A DNA stretch of 64,000 bases from Melanocharis versteri (taxonomy: Eukaryota; Chordata; Aves; Passeriformes; Melanocharitidae): NCBI GenBank assembly GCA_013397845.1, contig VZTG01007226.1, positions 21,288 through 85,287 on the forward strand, in the 5' to 3' direction. Numbering within the stretch: the stretch's first letter is position 1; the number at the start of each line of letters is the position of its first letter. The notes beneath the pieces were generated by a model that was not told the origin of the DNA, searched no databases, and saw only the letters and a list, made by a program, of their open reading frames with translations. Shown one piece after another: positions 14,874 through 25,650 of this stretch. The translations under genes and the position numbers were made by a program.

Positions 14874-15890
14874 TCAGGTTGGTTGCAGAGGAATTAGGCA
14901 GCCATCACTCGTTCTTGCTCTGTGAAGAGTTTCAGCTGTGTTAAAGGCATGGGACGTGGCACTGCTCAACTGTGTCAGCAGCAGGTCATCCCATCCTAAA
15001 GCACTCCCAAACAAGGAAGGACTAAAAACGAAAAAGATCCAGACAGTAGAGACTCCCTCTCTTATGGCACTCCCCAGATAGTTCAGAAAACGAAAGCAAG
15101 GTGCTGTTTTCTTACAGCATGAATGGGGCTGGATGTTCCCATTTTGCTTGATTATGACCCTAATTGGACCAATTCCAGGATATAAATGAGGGAGTTGTGC
15201 TCTGGTACTTGGGAAATACCTTTTCCATTTAGAATTGTGGTCGGCCAGAGAGCAGATGTAGTCTGCTCCTGCTCTAACACCTGGCAGGTTCTGGGGGCCG
15301 TGGGGGAGTTGAATGCTGGCATTCAGTCTGAGTGCACCTGTAACAGTGCCTGAAGCTGCCCCTGGCACTACAGGCAAAATAAAGGCACTGCCCATTCCCA
15401 CGCACTGGCTAAGAAACCTGCTCCTTACGGTGGGCTCCTTTGGCAGGCTGCGGCCCTGTGGGCTCCTTTGGCAGGCTGGGGCCCTGACTAACAAGCCCCA
15501 CGGCTTTTGTGTCTCCTCATCGCCCTGATGGCCCCAGGCTGGCCACCTCAGCCCTGCTATCACATCTTCCTCCTGCCTGGCCTCCCCTGCCTCCGCTTTC
15601 CTGTCTGTCTGACGAGCTGGCACAGGAACAACCTCCCCTTCCCAGCACTCTGGCCTTGTCCCCAGGTGCCCCTGGGAGGCGATGGTCACACCAGATCTGC
15701 CGTATGGAGGCTGCAGCCACCTTTCCTGGTAACACTTTAACTCTAAGCAGCCAGGCAGGCAGGTGAAAGGCCAGGATGGTCCCCGCATCACCCCCGCTGA
15801 CAGAGTCCATTTCCCTGGTGTGGCACGCCAAGGTCCCACATACAGCCAGCCTCCTCCGACTGGATGGACAAGGGTGTCCATCCTGCTCAC
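14874..15890 (-). other. 338-codon open frame, no recognised domain
   Basis: This is the longest uninterrupted frame in the window, open from an ATG at 15,890 to a stop at 14,874 on the minus strand. The predicted product has no signal peptide, membrane helix, zinc-finger spacing or other motif I recognise. It is rich in Gly, Pro, Arg, Ser and Trp, which is typical of translated GC-rich non-coding DNA. Open frames in competing registers (152, 85 and 79 codons) overlap it, arguing that local base composition keeps frames open. A two-copy 28 bp tandem repeat lies inside. It might be an unspliced lncRNA exon or a recent orphan ORF, but chance is the default reading. Confidence 0.12.
15431..15486. 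repeat. Two-copy 28 bp tandem repeat
   Basis: Two adjacent 28-base units (15,431-15,458 and 15,459-15,486), each beginning TGGGCTCCTTTGGCAGGCTG, differ at one position (C versus G after that prefix). The repeat lies within the GC-rich part of the 14.9-15.9 kb open frame. It is a simple local duplication with no known function. Confidence 0.95.
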
Positions 15891-16789
15891 GTCCTAGCCT
15901 GCATTCTGGATCCCCCAGAGCACCTGTGGGACAACAGCCAGGGATGATGCTTGCCCGCCACCAGAGGCAGAGCACTGGAGGGCACTTGACCTCAAGCCAT
16001 GTCCCTGTGCCCTAGGTTGCCCCTCAGATCTCCAGACCATGCCGGTCTCCAGCAGTCCATGTGTGACAAAACCCAGGGATCCAGGCACTCCATGAGGAGC
16101 TGAGCATAGAACCTGGTGGAAATGCCATAAATTAAAGCCCACAGAGTTATTCAGGATTACCACTAATTAGTTAAACAAACCTTACCCTCTGTGATTTCCA
16201 TGGAGACGCGGTGGGCCCAGCCTCCACTGCTTCTCTCTGGAGCTGAGAAGTTATCAGGGACACTTCCCTCAAAACTGGGTTGAATTGCAACATTTTTCTG
16301 CGGCACTGTTTGCTTTGGTCTGAGGATTTCTGTGTGCAAAACAAACAAAAAAAAATTTAAAAAACCCAAACCACAACAAACAAGTAGATAATTTCTAGGA
16401 ACAAATTAATGGGTTTAGGAACCAAGTTGGAAGAAGGGGGTGAGAAAAAAAAAGCAGTGAGGGACTTTAGAAATGCCTGGAACATGCCCAGAGCTTGTGC
16501 TAAAGTGAAACGGGGTGAAAATGGGTCAGATCTTTTTCTTTTAAATTTGCCTTTTACCTGTTTAAGTGGCTCCTTGAAAACTTATAACAGCCAAAAGTGT
16601 GTCTCACTGCTCTGAACACTGAAGGGAAGTAAAAGTAATCTGGTCTTCCTCTTTTTTTTGTGAAAAAACATCCCTTAACAAAGGTATATGCTGTACTCTA
16701 TTCAGCTCCCAAGCTGCACTACTGAACTACCACACATACATACAATTAATTCTAAAACTTAGGAATACAGGGGAAGGGGACTAACATTC
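15891..16789. other. Non-coding sequence, no genes seen
   Basis: No gene or repeat family was recognised. Short open frames exist on both strands. The GC content falls steadily from the 15 kb GC-rich block toward the poly(T) tract at 16.79 kb. Confidence 0.55.
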
Positions 16790-16811
16790 TTTTTTTTTTT
16801 TTTTTTTTTTT
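16790..16811. repeat. 22-base poly(T) tract
   Basis: There are 22 consecutive T residues. No retroposed gene body or target-site duplication could be identified on the minus-strand 5' side, so it is called a simple homopolymer and not a retrocopy tail. Confidence 0.95.
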
Positions 16812-16959
16812 CAAGAAGCCATTTCTAAAGATGTGGCAAGGGGAAAAAAAAAAAGCTCAGAAAGACACATTTTATATTAAAACCAGATGTGGAAAGGGGG
16901 AAAAAAATTAGGTTTGTGCCAACCGGCATTGAGGAGAATTTTTTTATGTTTCAGCTTTG

Positions 16960-17660
16960 GAGCTGAATGTGCAGCACGCCACGCCACATGCTGATATCCG
17001 TCAGTGTAATGACTACGGCATCTTAGCAGCATAACGCTCCTGCCAGCAGGGAGAAGGGAGTTGGTAAACTAAAGTCAACCTCTTCTCTCCGTCTATTACG
17101 GTATAACCTTTTGGACAGTTAGTGAAAACTGGTTCAAACTGTGCTGCCGTCCAAACTTCAGACCCATTGAAAAGCCTGCCTTGGCCCCAGGCCAAAGTCC
17201 AGTGTTTTATTACCAGTCTCATGTCTTTCTGTCCCTTGCCTTCCATTATCCACTTATTTTCTTTAGCTTTTTATTAAAAAAAAAAAAAAAAGAAGAAGAA
17301 AATAAGTATCCTTATAGTACAACTATCTTAACAAATCCTGGTACATGTCATAGACCTCGTTAATTGATTCCACATCCAAAACAGAAGACTTGGGCTATTT
17401 TTGTTGTTCAAAGCTGTACATTGGCCAACATCCTCTGCATATAATTAACCCCCTATTTCCATGGAATCTCTGCATTAACTTATTACAGACTCGGCTGGTA
17501 ATGAACTCCCGGGAGAAGTCCACACACAAACATTGGCCATTGGCTTCACTGCCTACGTGGATTAAACAAAAATTAATCTCATCTATTTGGTTATTCATTT
17601 GGTGTCTTTAAATTGGAGGCGTTTTTCTGCTTCGTTTGATGCACACAAAGAAAGAGGGAT
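16960..17660. promoter_or_regulatory. Candidate conserved non-coding element block
   Basis: This is unique, non-repetitive sequence apart from an internal A16(GAA)n tract at 17,276-17,300. It contains a palindromic TTGGCCAA (17,421-17,428), TAATTAA (17,442-17,448), a second TTGGCCAT (about 17,532) and AATTAATC (about 17,571). There is no coding frame with protein-like content. The clustering of homeodomain and NFI-like half-sites resembles a developmental enhancer. The call rests on texture only and needs cross-species alignment. Confidence 0.27.
17276..17300. repeat. Poly(A) followed by GAA units
   Basis: A 16-base A run (17,276-17,291) passes directly into three GAA units. It is a simple sequence repeat with no retrocopy body recognised upstream. 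Confidence 0.9.
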
Positions 17661-18374
17661 CTGGCTACTGAACTTTATCCAGAAACATCCATGTGTGGAG
17701 CAGATTAATGGGAACTTTTCATACCCATAATAGCTTTACAGCAGCGAAGTAGAACACGCAGTTCTCCCCGGGTGACTATAATGCTCCGGGAGACAGGGAA
17801 AACAAATGTGGCTAGAAGATAGTAATGTTTTGCTCATCAAGTGCTGTGTAGTTTAGACATCATTAAAGTGACGTGTTTAGGACTGAACCTGGGAGGAAAC
17901 TCACGTTTTGTTAATGTGAGGTTTTTTTGTTTTGTTTTGTTTTTTGTGGTGCACTCAAACTTTTGGACACTGAAATAAAAAGAAGGATGTGACAGATAGA
18001 GATGTCCCAAAACAGCTGCTGGTATCAAGTGACCACATGGAAAACAGTAAAAGGGAATTGACAGGCAGACTAGTAAGGAAAAGCAGTGGAAGCAGCAGGG
18101 CTTACTGATTCTCCCTCTACCTGCTTCCTGCTGGAAATGGTGATTTCCAAATAAAGAGAGCAGAACAGATATTTTTATATCACTTATAACTTAACTGGTA
18201 GCAACCACCTAGCTGAAATCCCAGAGAGTGAGGTCCTTCTCCAGGCTTTGTGCTGACCACAGCTCAGCCACCTTACTGCTATGTGCCTCATTTTCCCCAT
18301 GGGATAAGCCAGGGTAAGAATAGCAGTGTCCTCTGGAAAATGCTCTGAGAGCAACTAGGGAAGAAGACCTTAAG
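17661..18374. other. Non-coding sequence left of the LTR
   Basis: Unique sequence with a GTTTT-type short repeat near 17,922-17,945. No gene, splice-bounded exon or element was recognised. Confidence 0.5.
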
Positions 18375-18382
18375 TGGATAAC

Positions 18383-18740
18383 TGTCGCTGTTGAGGCGGA
18401 CGCGACATGAAGGACTTACAGTTTGGGTAGAAAAAACCATTTATTCTAAGAGCCAGTGTCATTTATATGCTTTTGGATGTTTATCAATCAGGCTACGTGT
18501 TCATTGGGTCTTTAACTACTACAATACATCTATTGGCTATTACTTAATCCAGAACATACCACCATTGGTCACCTATAGCATAAGCGTTCAGGAATTTAGA
18601 AAAACATCAGGTGCAGCTTGTTGCTGTTTTCTCTCCCTCTTGTTTAGATTCCTTCTACTCAGTTTCTCATGAGTAAAAACGAACTGTGTTAAGCTCAATG
18701 TCGGAATCAGACAAGCTGTCAGACCTGCTGTTAATTCCCA
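18383..18740 (-). mobile_element. Solo LTR of an endogenous retrovirus, minus strand
   Basis: Read on the minus strand, this segment has retroviral LTR architecture. Three CCAAT boxes (complement at 18,564-18,568, 18,532-18,536 and 18,503-18,507) precede a TATA box (GCATATAAAT, complement of 18,461-18,470) and an AATAAA signal (complement of 18,440-18,445). A CpG-containing U5-like tail ends in GCGACA at 18,383, so the element runs TG...CA. Flanks TAGATAAC (18,741-18,748) and TGGATAAC (18,375-18,382) match at 7 of 8 bases and may be a decayed target-site duplication, although 8 bp is longer than the usual 4-6. No gag, pol or env remnant is seen beside it, so it appears to be a solo LTR left by recombination. 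The layout resembles avian LTRs I know, but the family is not assigned. The outer boundary at 18,740 is less certain than the one at 18,383. Confidence 0.62.
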
Positions 18741-18748
18741 TAGATAAC

Positions 18749-20806
18749 TAAATAAACTCACTTCTCCCCTGCCTCCCCTCCACCTCTCAAACTCTTTCTC
18801 AAAAAGAGGGTGGCTCTTGGGTTTTGGGGTTGCAGTCTTCAACAGCACTCATCTTAATAGCTTGTGGGGATCCCTCTGGTCCATTGGGCTCACATGGAGG
18901 TATCCTGAAGAGATGTCATGGGGACTAATGGTCTCAGCTCCCTGCCATGGACACAAAAGCTGCTTCTTGGCATTAACTGGCTTTGTCACATCAAAAGCAC
19001 CAAGGCCATTCCGTCTGTGCTAAGGAACTTCCTCAACCAGACCCTCACAAATTCACGCTCTAACTCTCGTGGACAGTACTAATCACATTTCTTGCATGAG
19101 ATCCAAATGTAGCAAACCTGCCTTTCCCGTAAAGGAAATGCCCCTCCCTGCCTCTCATGTGATTTTGGTTCTATTTAGAAAATACTTGTTACTTGGAAAG
19201 GTATTTATGCAAATTTTCAGTTGAGGGTGCGCCGTGTGCTGTGAAAACCCACAGTACTGCCTAAGTCACCTCCCTGTACAATATTCCTGCTGTTGTAGGA
19301 CCTTCTGGAAGAGAAGCAGACCTGGTCACATGCTTCAGGGCCCTTGGGATTTCCCCTGGCCTAGACAAGTGCTCCCCTTCCTGCAAGCCAGGGATGGAGC
19401 CCCTCCAACACCATCACCTTGAGTCCACCTCAGAAGGGGCCTGAGCAGACTGAAGGACCACCTGCAGCACAGCCCATTCCTCACAAGGGAGCTGCCAGCC
19501 AGGATCAATGCTGGACAAAACCTCTGCCTTTCTCTGCAATGCCATCATTTTCAGCCCAAGCTTTTCAGGCTCACCGGGCACTTGCTCAGGTGATTAAAGG
19601 CTGGGGCGGCAATTCCCTGCCTAACAGCACCCAAGCCAGCTGGATTAAACTTCCCTGGCATCTGTCTATGTGCATCAAAGCGTTGGGCAGCCAGGCAGAC
19701 ATCGCTTTTGACAAGCAGGGGCAGATGGGCTTGGAGGAAGGTGAGCATGGTGGCCCAGATCCTTTTTGGAGGCATCTCTCCCCTCCTGCCCCCCACCTCT
19801 CCAGACAGCATCTCCCCAGGCAGCAGGTCTGAAGCAGCAGCCAGCTGCTCCCCCCACATTCCCAGCAGCTGCTGTCACCCCACCACCTCGACATCCCGCT
19901 GGCGTGGTGAGCTACATCAGCGGGAAAGCAGCCAGGGATCACTGGTGTACAGCAAGAAGCAAAAATGGTCAATGTGCCATCTCTGCAAACAGCCCAGAGC
20001 CCCACAACGCAGGAAGCACACCGGGGTGAAGCCCCTCAGGAGGAGGGAACTACCTGCCCTGCCCCTCAGCCTTCAGGAGGGAGCAGCAGGAGCCGTGTAC
20101 CTCGTAATACCTGTTTCAGATGCACCTGAACAGAAAGCATTAAAAATCTCTGAAGGGCCTGGGAAAAGGGGGTTTAGAGCGAGCATTCACACCCATGGCC
20201 TTAAGTGCTCTTCACCTGAACACCGCCTGCTGAGATGTTGCCATGACTCTCATGGCAATGCCTCCAGGGGAGTGTGACCTGGGATGACATTGCCACTCAT
20301 CTCCTGCAGTTTGAAAGATGAGCAACAGGACCATGACTGGGTGCCCCATGCCTTCTGCGGCAAGAGTTGAAAGTACAGAGAATGGATGGGCTTTGTTCAT
20401 CCAACAGAGGTCTCCATTCACTTCTGACAGGCTGCCACAAAAGAAGGAGAGCAGAAAGCAAAGGGTGTACAGAAAACAGAAATCAGGCTTGAGGACAAAT
20501 ACCAAAGCCAGTGAGGATGTGGCTGAGACCCACCCACTTCTGCAAAGCAGCTTTGCAAGTTCTTTTGCCACCAATATTTAACCAGTCAACCAGTTCATCT
20601 AGTCAGCTACGTCAGCAAGCACCTCTGCTCCAACCACACCACTCAGGTCCTCCAAGCAGTTGCTGTTCAGCGCTGCTCAGGCACACCACTGCCAGCTGGA
20701 AACGCACTGGCTCAGGTACTGAAGCCGTGCAAAAGAGCGGCAAGGCACAGGGGATCAATTAGCTGCTGGAGGCTGGCACAAGTTCTCCAACACAGCTGCC
20801 CAGCTC
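18749..20806. other. Non-coding sequence with GC-rich patch
   Basis: No gene is supported. Between 19.4 and 20.1 kb overlapping open frames occur on both strands (137-189 codons). They compete with each other and contain no recognisable motif, so they reflect locally higher GC. No element was recognised. Confidence 0.5.
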
Positions 20807-20848
20807 GCCTTTTTCCAGGCACAGGGTGCCTTTTTCTGGGCACAGGGT
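20807..20848. repeat. Two-copy 21 bp tandem repeat
   Basis: Units 20,807-20,827 and 20,828-20,848 both begin GCCTTTTTC and end GGCACAGGGT, and they differ at the centre (CA versus TG). This is a local tandem duplication of unknown significance. Confidence 0.9.
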
Positions 20849-21269
20849 GTCTCTGGCTGGATTACAGAAAGCAGAGCACAGCTATGACCAGTCCAGGGCA
20901 CAGCAAGAAGAGGAAGCAAAACAGAAGTGTCCCGCACGCTTACTGCATCAAACCCAACATCTGAAGGACACTGCTGTCATTGCCTGTACATAGATAATTT
21001 CTGCAGGCAAACACATCAGTTGAACGTGTCCAGGCCCGTGTTCATTACCAGCTTGGAGATGAAGTTGGTGGGATTCCTGCAGTGCTGAATTACTTGGCTC
21101 ATTGCAGGCACACATTCTCACATACAAGTTTTTGCACCAGAGCGCAAAAAACATTGTGTAAGAATTGTGACTTTAAGATCAGGATTGCACCTAATCTAGC
21201 AGACTTTTTTTCACAGTTCCCACAAAAACAACAGTGTGATTGCCCTTTATTCACCATTTACTAATGCTT

Positions 21270-21520
21270 CTAAAATACTGGGAAGAATTTCGCTAATCAT
21301 CCATCTCCTTACGCTTCACAAAGGAGCTGAAATAAACCCTTAAAAATTACAAGACGTGCAACAACCAGCGGAGGTCTGTAAGCTGCACCAGTTAAGTAAC
21401 CAGCCAGCAGATTACAGCACAAAAACCTTTTCAAAGGGAACTCGATAGCAGAGCATCGATGAGAACTCCATGAATGAGGATTGCCGAGTTGCCTCTGAGG
21501 GACAATTTCGCTGAAAGTCA
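21270..21520. promoter_or_regulatory. Candidate conserved non-coding element
   Basis: Unique sequence with no protein-like frame, made of short dense motifs (GCTAATCATCCA, TTAAGTAACCAG, ATCGATGAGAA). It retains several CpG dinucleotides outside a CpG island, which in vertebrate DNA can mark constrained sequence. It is an inference from texture only. Confidence 0.18.
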
Positions 21521-21531
21521 GTGAGACCCCA

Positions 21532-21560
21532 GGGGAGAGATCTCTCCCTAGGGGAGAGAT
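21532..21560. repeat. Overlapping inverted repeats of GGGAGAGA
   Basis: The arm GGGAGAGA (21,533-21,540) is followed at once by its reverse complement TCTCTCCC (21,541-21,548), a perfect 16 bp palindrome. The arm then recurs after TA within 21,551-21,559. The middle arm can pair with either neighbour. It is too short for a microRNA precursor. Confidence 0.85.
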
Positions 21561-22439
21561 TTTCTCATTCAGCCTGAAGTCTTCTCAAAGCAACTTGGAT
21601 ATCCACACCGACATCCAGAGCCTCCCGCTCAAGCACCCAAAATTCAGACCACCCACAGCTTTCACACACATTAAGGCCCCCCAGAGAGCCGAGGTTTGCC
21701 TAGTGGATCCAGAGTTTCCCACTTCTCTGCTTCTCGTATTTCCTGACCCCATGGAAACTACCCTCAGCACAGGAGGGAGCTGCCTGCATTAGCAGGGAAT
21801 GTAGCCTGGAGAGGAAGATGAGGAGAAAGCAACTGCTACTGCTTTTCAGCCGACCTGACCACCCTGCCAGCTTTGCAAGGCTCTGCAAGGAAGAGCATGA
21901 ACCTCAGGGAACCTATGGCGCACGTGATTGCCAGGTGACATCTTCCCAGGAATCTGGGGAAGGGTCAAGTGAGGGAAACAGTGACCAGGCAGCAGACTGG
22001 AAACCCTGGGATTTCAAATGCTTCCTTGAAGTTTAAAACTTGATGGCATCCATCACACACTTCCCAGTAAGACTTCCCATGATCACCATACAGTTTTTCT
22101 TTACTCTCTATGGAGCTCTGGATGAAATATACCAATCCATCTGTAATCATAGAAAAAGAACGCTATAAAAAATCCCAGTAAGCTGTTGGGACACAGTAAT
22201 TTCTGTGAATTACATTTACTGTTTAAGTTCAGGAAAGAAAAAACAGGAAATTGATCTACAGTAAAAGCAGACAATGCTGTGTCAGGAAAGAGTAGAACTT
22301 CCCTATTTATCAAGCTGGGAAATATCAGCTGGGGTTTTAAAACCCAACCTTTGTGTGTCAAAAATATAAAATTCACAGCAGAGCCAGGCTTCCAAAAGTT
22401 TATCTACACAGTTGCAACCCTTGTATAGACATGAGAAAG
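21561..22439. other. Non-coding sequence, no genes seen
   Basis: Only short open frames on both strands; no recognised element, exon or RNA gene. Confidence 0.5.
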
Positions 22440-22660
22440 TTTTACCAGCTCAACAAGTAACATGATTTCTAAAGTGAGTTATTCAGGCCAGCTCTGTGAA
22501 TGTGTATTTAATTTTCAGTTTATTTTGGTTTATCTTAAAATTGACTTCAAAATCAATTATTCTGGTTTCAAACCAAGTTGTCCACTTTGTAACAATTTTA
22601 AACTTTGCTCTCAGCTGTGGAAAGCAACTTTCCCACAGAGCAGAAGACAGGACAAGTTTT
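22440..22660. promoter_or_regulatory. Candidate conserved AT-rich non-coding element
   Basis: AT-rich unique sequence containing TGTGTATTTAATTTTC, ATCAATTATTCTGG and AACAATTTTAAAC, which resemble homeodomain, MEF2 and SOX-type sites. Open frames exist on both strands (66-90 codons) but are of the AT-rich chance type. This is an enhancer-like texture call without alignment support. Confidence 0.2.
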
Positions 22661-24519
22661 AATTCACACCTTTGTTTATTTGTGAACGTCTGTGTGGAGC
22701 TAGTCTTATTTAAGAACAAAAGCACTCATGCAGGGACTCAAGTAGCAAGAGAGTTAGAGCCCATATAATTATTTCTGAACATTTTATGTGTACACCAGCT
22801 TTGTATCACAACACCCACGCTGTATGCCAGCTCTGACGTCATGACATAACTCGTTGTAATAGATTATTTGGGGATTAAAACCAAAACAAACAGGTATTAT
22901 AAGGAAAAAATATTGCCACATGAGGGCATGCTTCATCTCTTTCAAAAGCTTGCCTTTTCGACTCAAATCTAAGGAAAGTTACATTTTAAGGCCTACTTTT
23001 AGAAAAAGGAAAACTCAGGTTTTATTTATGATTTGCTAGGTTTGTAACATACCAATTAAGTGCAAAATTAGCACAAACTTTGAAAAGAAACATTCTTTGC
23101 TTCCATCCATGGTCACGCTATTTTCCTGTGGTGACAGCAATATGCACTTTGGGCTTAGGGCAGAGGAGATGAGCTATCTCAATGCATAATACTCGTGTTC
23201 TGTACCCCGTTGTGCAAAATAAGCACAGGACACAAAATCCAAACACAAAGTTATGAAAGACATAAATTTCACCTTTTGCCTAATGGGAACAGCTTCCCGG
23301 CCGACCAAGCACGTCAAGGCAAAGGGAGGCATCTCGTACTGTTCTCTTGCAAAAGAAGGGCAGGGTTGCAGGGTTCCCCGGGGTTTCCCAGATCTAACAC
23401 ACCACTGGATCTGTCTCCTCCCAGAAAAGACTGAGTCTGCACCCCCTTGACCGTGAGATTGTTGCCAAACCTGCAGTAGACCTTTCTGGGGATTCCTCAG
23501 CTCACATGGGCACCCCAAAGAAGTGTCCTCTGCTAAGTCCCTCTTTTAGGCAAAACTACCATCATCAGGCTTTCAGAGCCTACCAGGTCATTTGTGGTAA
23601 CAGCCCAGAAATTAATTAGGTCTGCAGACTGTACTGACGGGCAGCAAGAGGTTAATCTGTCCACCTAGACAGCTGCACCAGAGCAGGAATCCTCAAGGTC
23701 ACAAACCTTCTCTGCTCCTGAAAGGAGGATTTTGGAGCCATGGTGGAGCACAGTGATTAATTAGGAAAACACAGCATCCAAGTGTTTGAGTCACTACAAG
23801 TAATTTTTCTTCTAGTGAGTCAGAGTATCTGCACATTCTTGCTTCCTGGAGACTTGAGTACTTAAACATGCAGCATCCCACTCCAGTATCATATCTGTGT
23901 CATGGAAATTATTCCACAAAACATTAGGTTTCTCCCAGCTAATTCTATTTTCTAGTCAATATCCACTGATGCTCAACATACAGGATTTGGCTTGAGGTGA
24001 TTTGTTAAAATCAAATGGGAGGGTGTTTTCTCACATTCCAGAGGAGCAGGGTCACACACCAAGTGTCAGAGCCTGCCACTCACCTGACCTGGGCTCAGCA
24101 ATTGCTGTCAGAGGAGCACCAGATCCTGGAGCCTTCATCCTTGCCTGATCCAGGGAAGCAGGAAGCTGCAGAGGCTGTAGCTCTCACAGCACACGGCTGC
24201 ACAATTTTAGAAGTCTGAGCTTGTGCTGACTAAGACATTCGCACTGACGATAAAAGCCAGCTCACAGGGGAAATCTTTCTTCGGCTTCTCCCTTTATCCA
24301 AGAGATGTAAATTCACTGTGTGTGTCTTTCACCACCGCACCCATGCTCCAAGATGACTTCATCTGGCCACGAAAAGACAGACGAAACACGAATGCTCCAA
24401 TGCTTGTGAAGACAGGTGCAGTAAAAGCCATAGGTGGAGCAGTAAATAAGTTGAGAGACCGGCTTTTAATCCTATGATATGGACAATACTGAATCCCCAC
24501 ATATTTTTGTTGTTGTAAA
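22661..24519. other. Non-coding sequence, no genes seen
   Basis: No supported gene or transposon. The longest open frame here is 114 codons (23,174-23,518, minus), with no recognisable domain and with competing frames opposite it. Confidence 0.5.
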
Positions 24520-24547
24520 CATCTTTCAGTTATAAGACTGAAAGATG
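24520..24547. repeat. Perfect 11 bp inverted repeat with 6-base loop
   Basis: CATCTTTCAGT (24,520-24,530) pairs with ACTGAAAGATG (24,537-24,547) around TATAAG. Pairing does not extend beyond the stem, so it is too short for a microRNA hairpin. Confidence 0.9.
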
Positions 24548-25580
24548 CCAGGCTTTATGTTCTTGCTGTAAAATATCACAGGAAAATGCACTGTGGTATT
24601 GGATGGGAGCATCACAGGTATTCCGTGCTAATGGTGACTACGATTTTCCTCTTTCTTCTGTGATTGTACCAAGAAGTAGTTTTGATTTTATGTCAGAGCA
24701 CATAAATACCTGGATATTTATATTTGCACTATGCCCCTCGATGAGCAGACCTGAAGGAACAAGAACCCCAAATGTTTAGGCAGGGCTCAAGTTTCTCCTT
24801 CATTCCTTTGCCAGGCCATGAACTCCTTTTTGTGCATCTCCTGGCTTCTCCACCAGCTTTTGCACCACAGCATGAACGCACCCATCCTCCCAGGCCATCC
24901 CTGCTCCAGAGTCCTGCAGCTCCTGGTGGAGCTGCAGCCAGGCAACCCTGTGCACTGGCTTCTGCTGCTTCCCCTTCCTCAAGGATTTTGCAGAGCCAGC
25001 CGGTCACCAGGACCTGGAAGGGCTGCACTGTGATTTGCTGCTGGGTTGGAAAGAGAAGCTGGATCCCCCAGAAATAAAAGCAAGGGCAGGGAGATGATCA
25101 GGCTGTCCTGCAGAGTGCTAAGGGAGAAGAGAGGTTCCCTGCCCGCTTGCCCGGCCCCTGCTAGGCACAGCAGCAATGTTATCTGCACCTCTGAGCATCC
25201 CAGGCTTGCCTGGCACTGGAAGATAAAGGAATTCTATCGTATCTTTAAAGAGGGACAGGCTGCGTGAGAGGCGGCCTGTGGCCCCATCTCAGAGCTGGCA
25301 GGAAAAGGTCAGCGAGTGTGTGGGAGCCAGAGTGAGGGACACCTGAATCACACATGGTAAGACCAGCCTGGCACAGGCACTCACCCAGCTGGGGCAGCAG
25401 GATGGCCCTCTCACAGCTTCCTCTGCTGAGCAGTGTTCTACACGCAGGAATGAACTCCAGCACCTGAGGAACAACCTTCCCACCAAGCAGGGAGGGAGGT
25501 GCAGAGAGCAGGGTGAAAGGGACTGTCAGTCTGAAGAGTGCTCAGCGGAGAGAAGTAAAAAAGGATGGAGATGAGCCAAG
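24548..25580. other. Non-coding sequence, no genes seen
   Basis: A GC-richer patch (24.8-25.2 kb) carries several overlapping frames of 60-101 codons on both strands, none with a motif I recognise. No element was found. Confidence 0.5.
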
Positions 25581-25650
25581 TAAATAAAAGAAAAGAACAA
25601 AGTGAAAATAAATAGAGTGAAATAAAAAAATAAATACATAAAAATAAAGG
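25581..25650. repeat. AAAT-type A-rich low-complexity tract
   Basis: Degenerate TAAA/AAAT units, including AAATAAATAGAG and ATAAAAAAATAAATAC, form a purine-rich tract of about 70 bases. It looks like a decayed microsatellite. Confidence 0.8.

Noticed and set aside
19708..20277. 189-codon plus-strand frame
   Set aside because: Competes with 139- and 102-codon minus-strand frames in the same GC-rich patch; no domain recognised.
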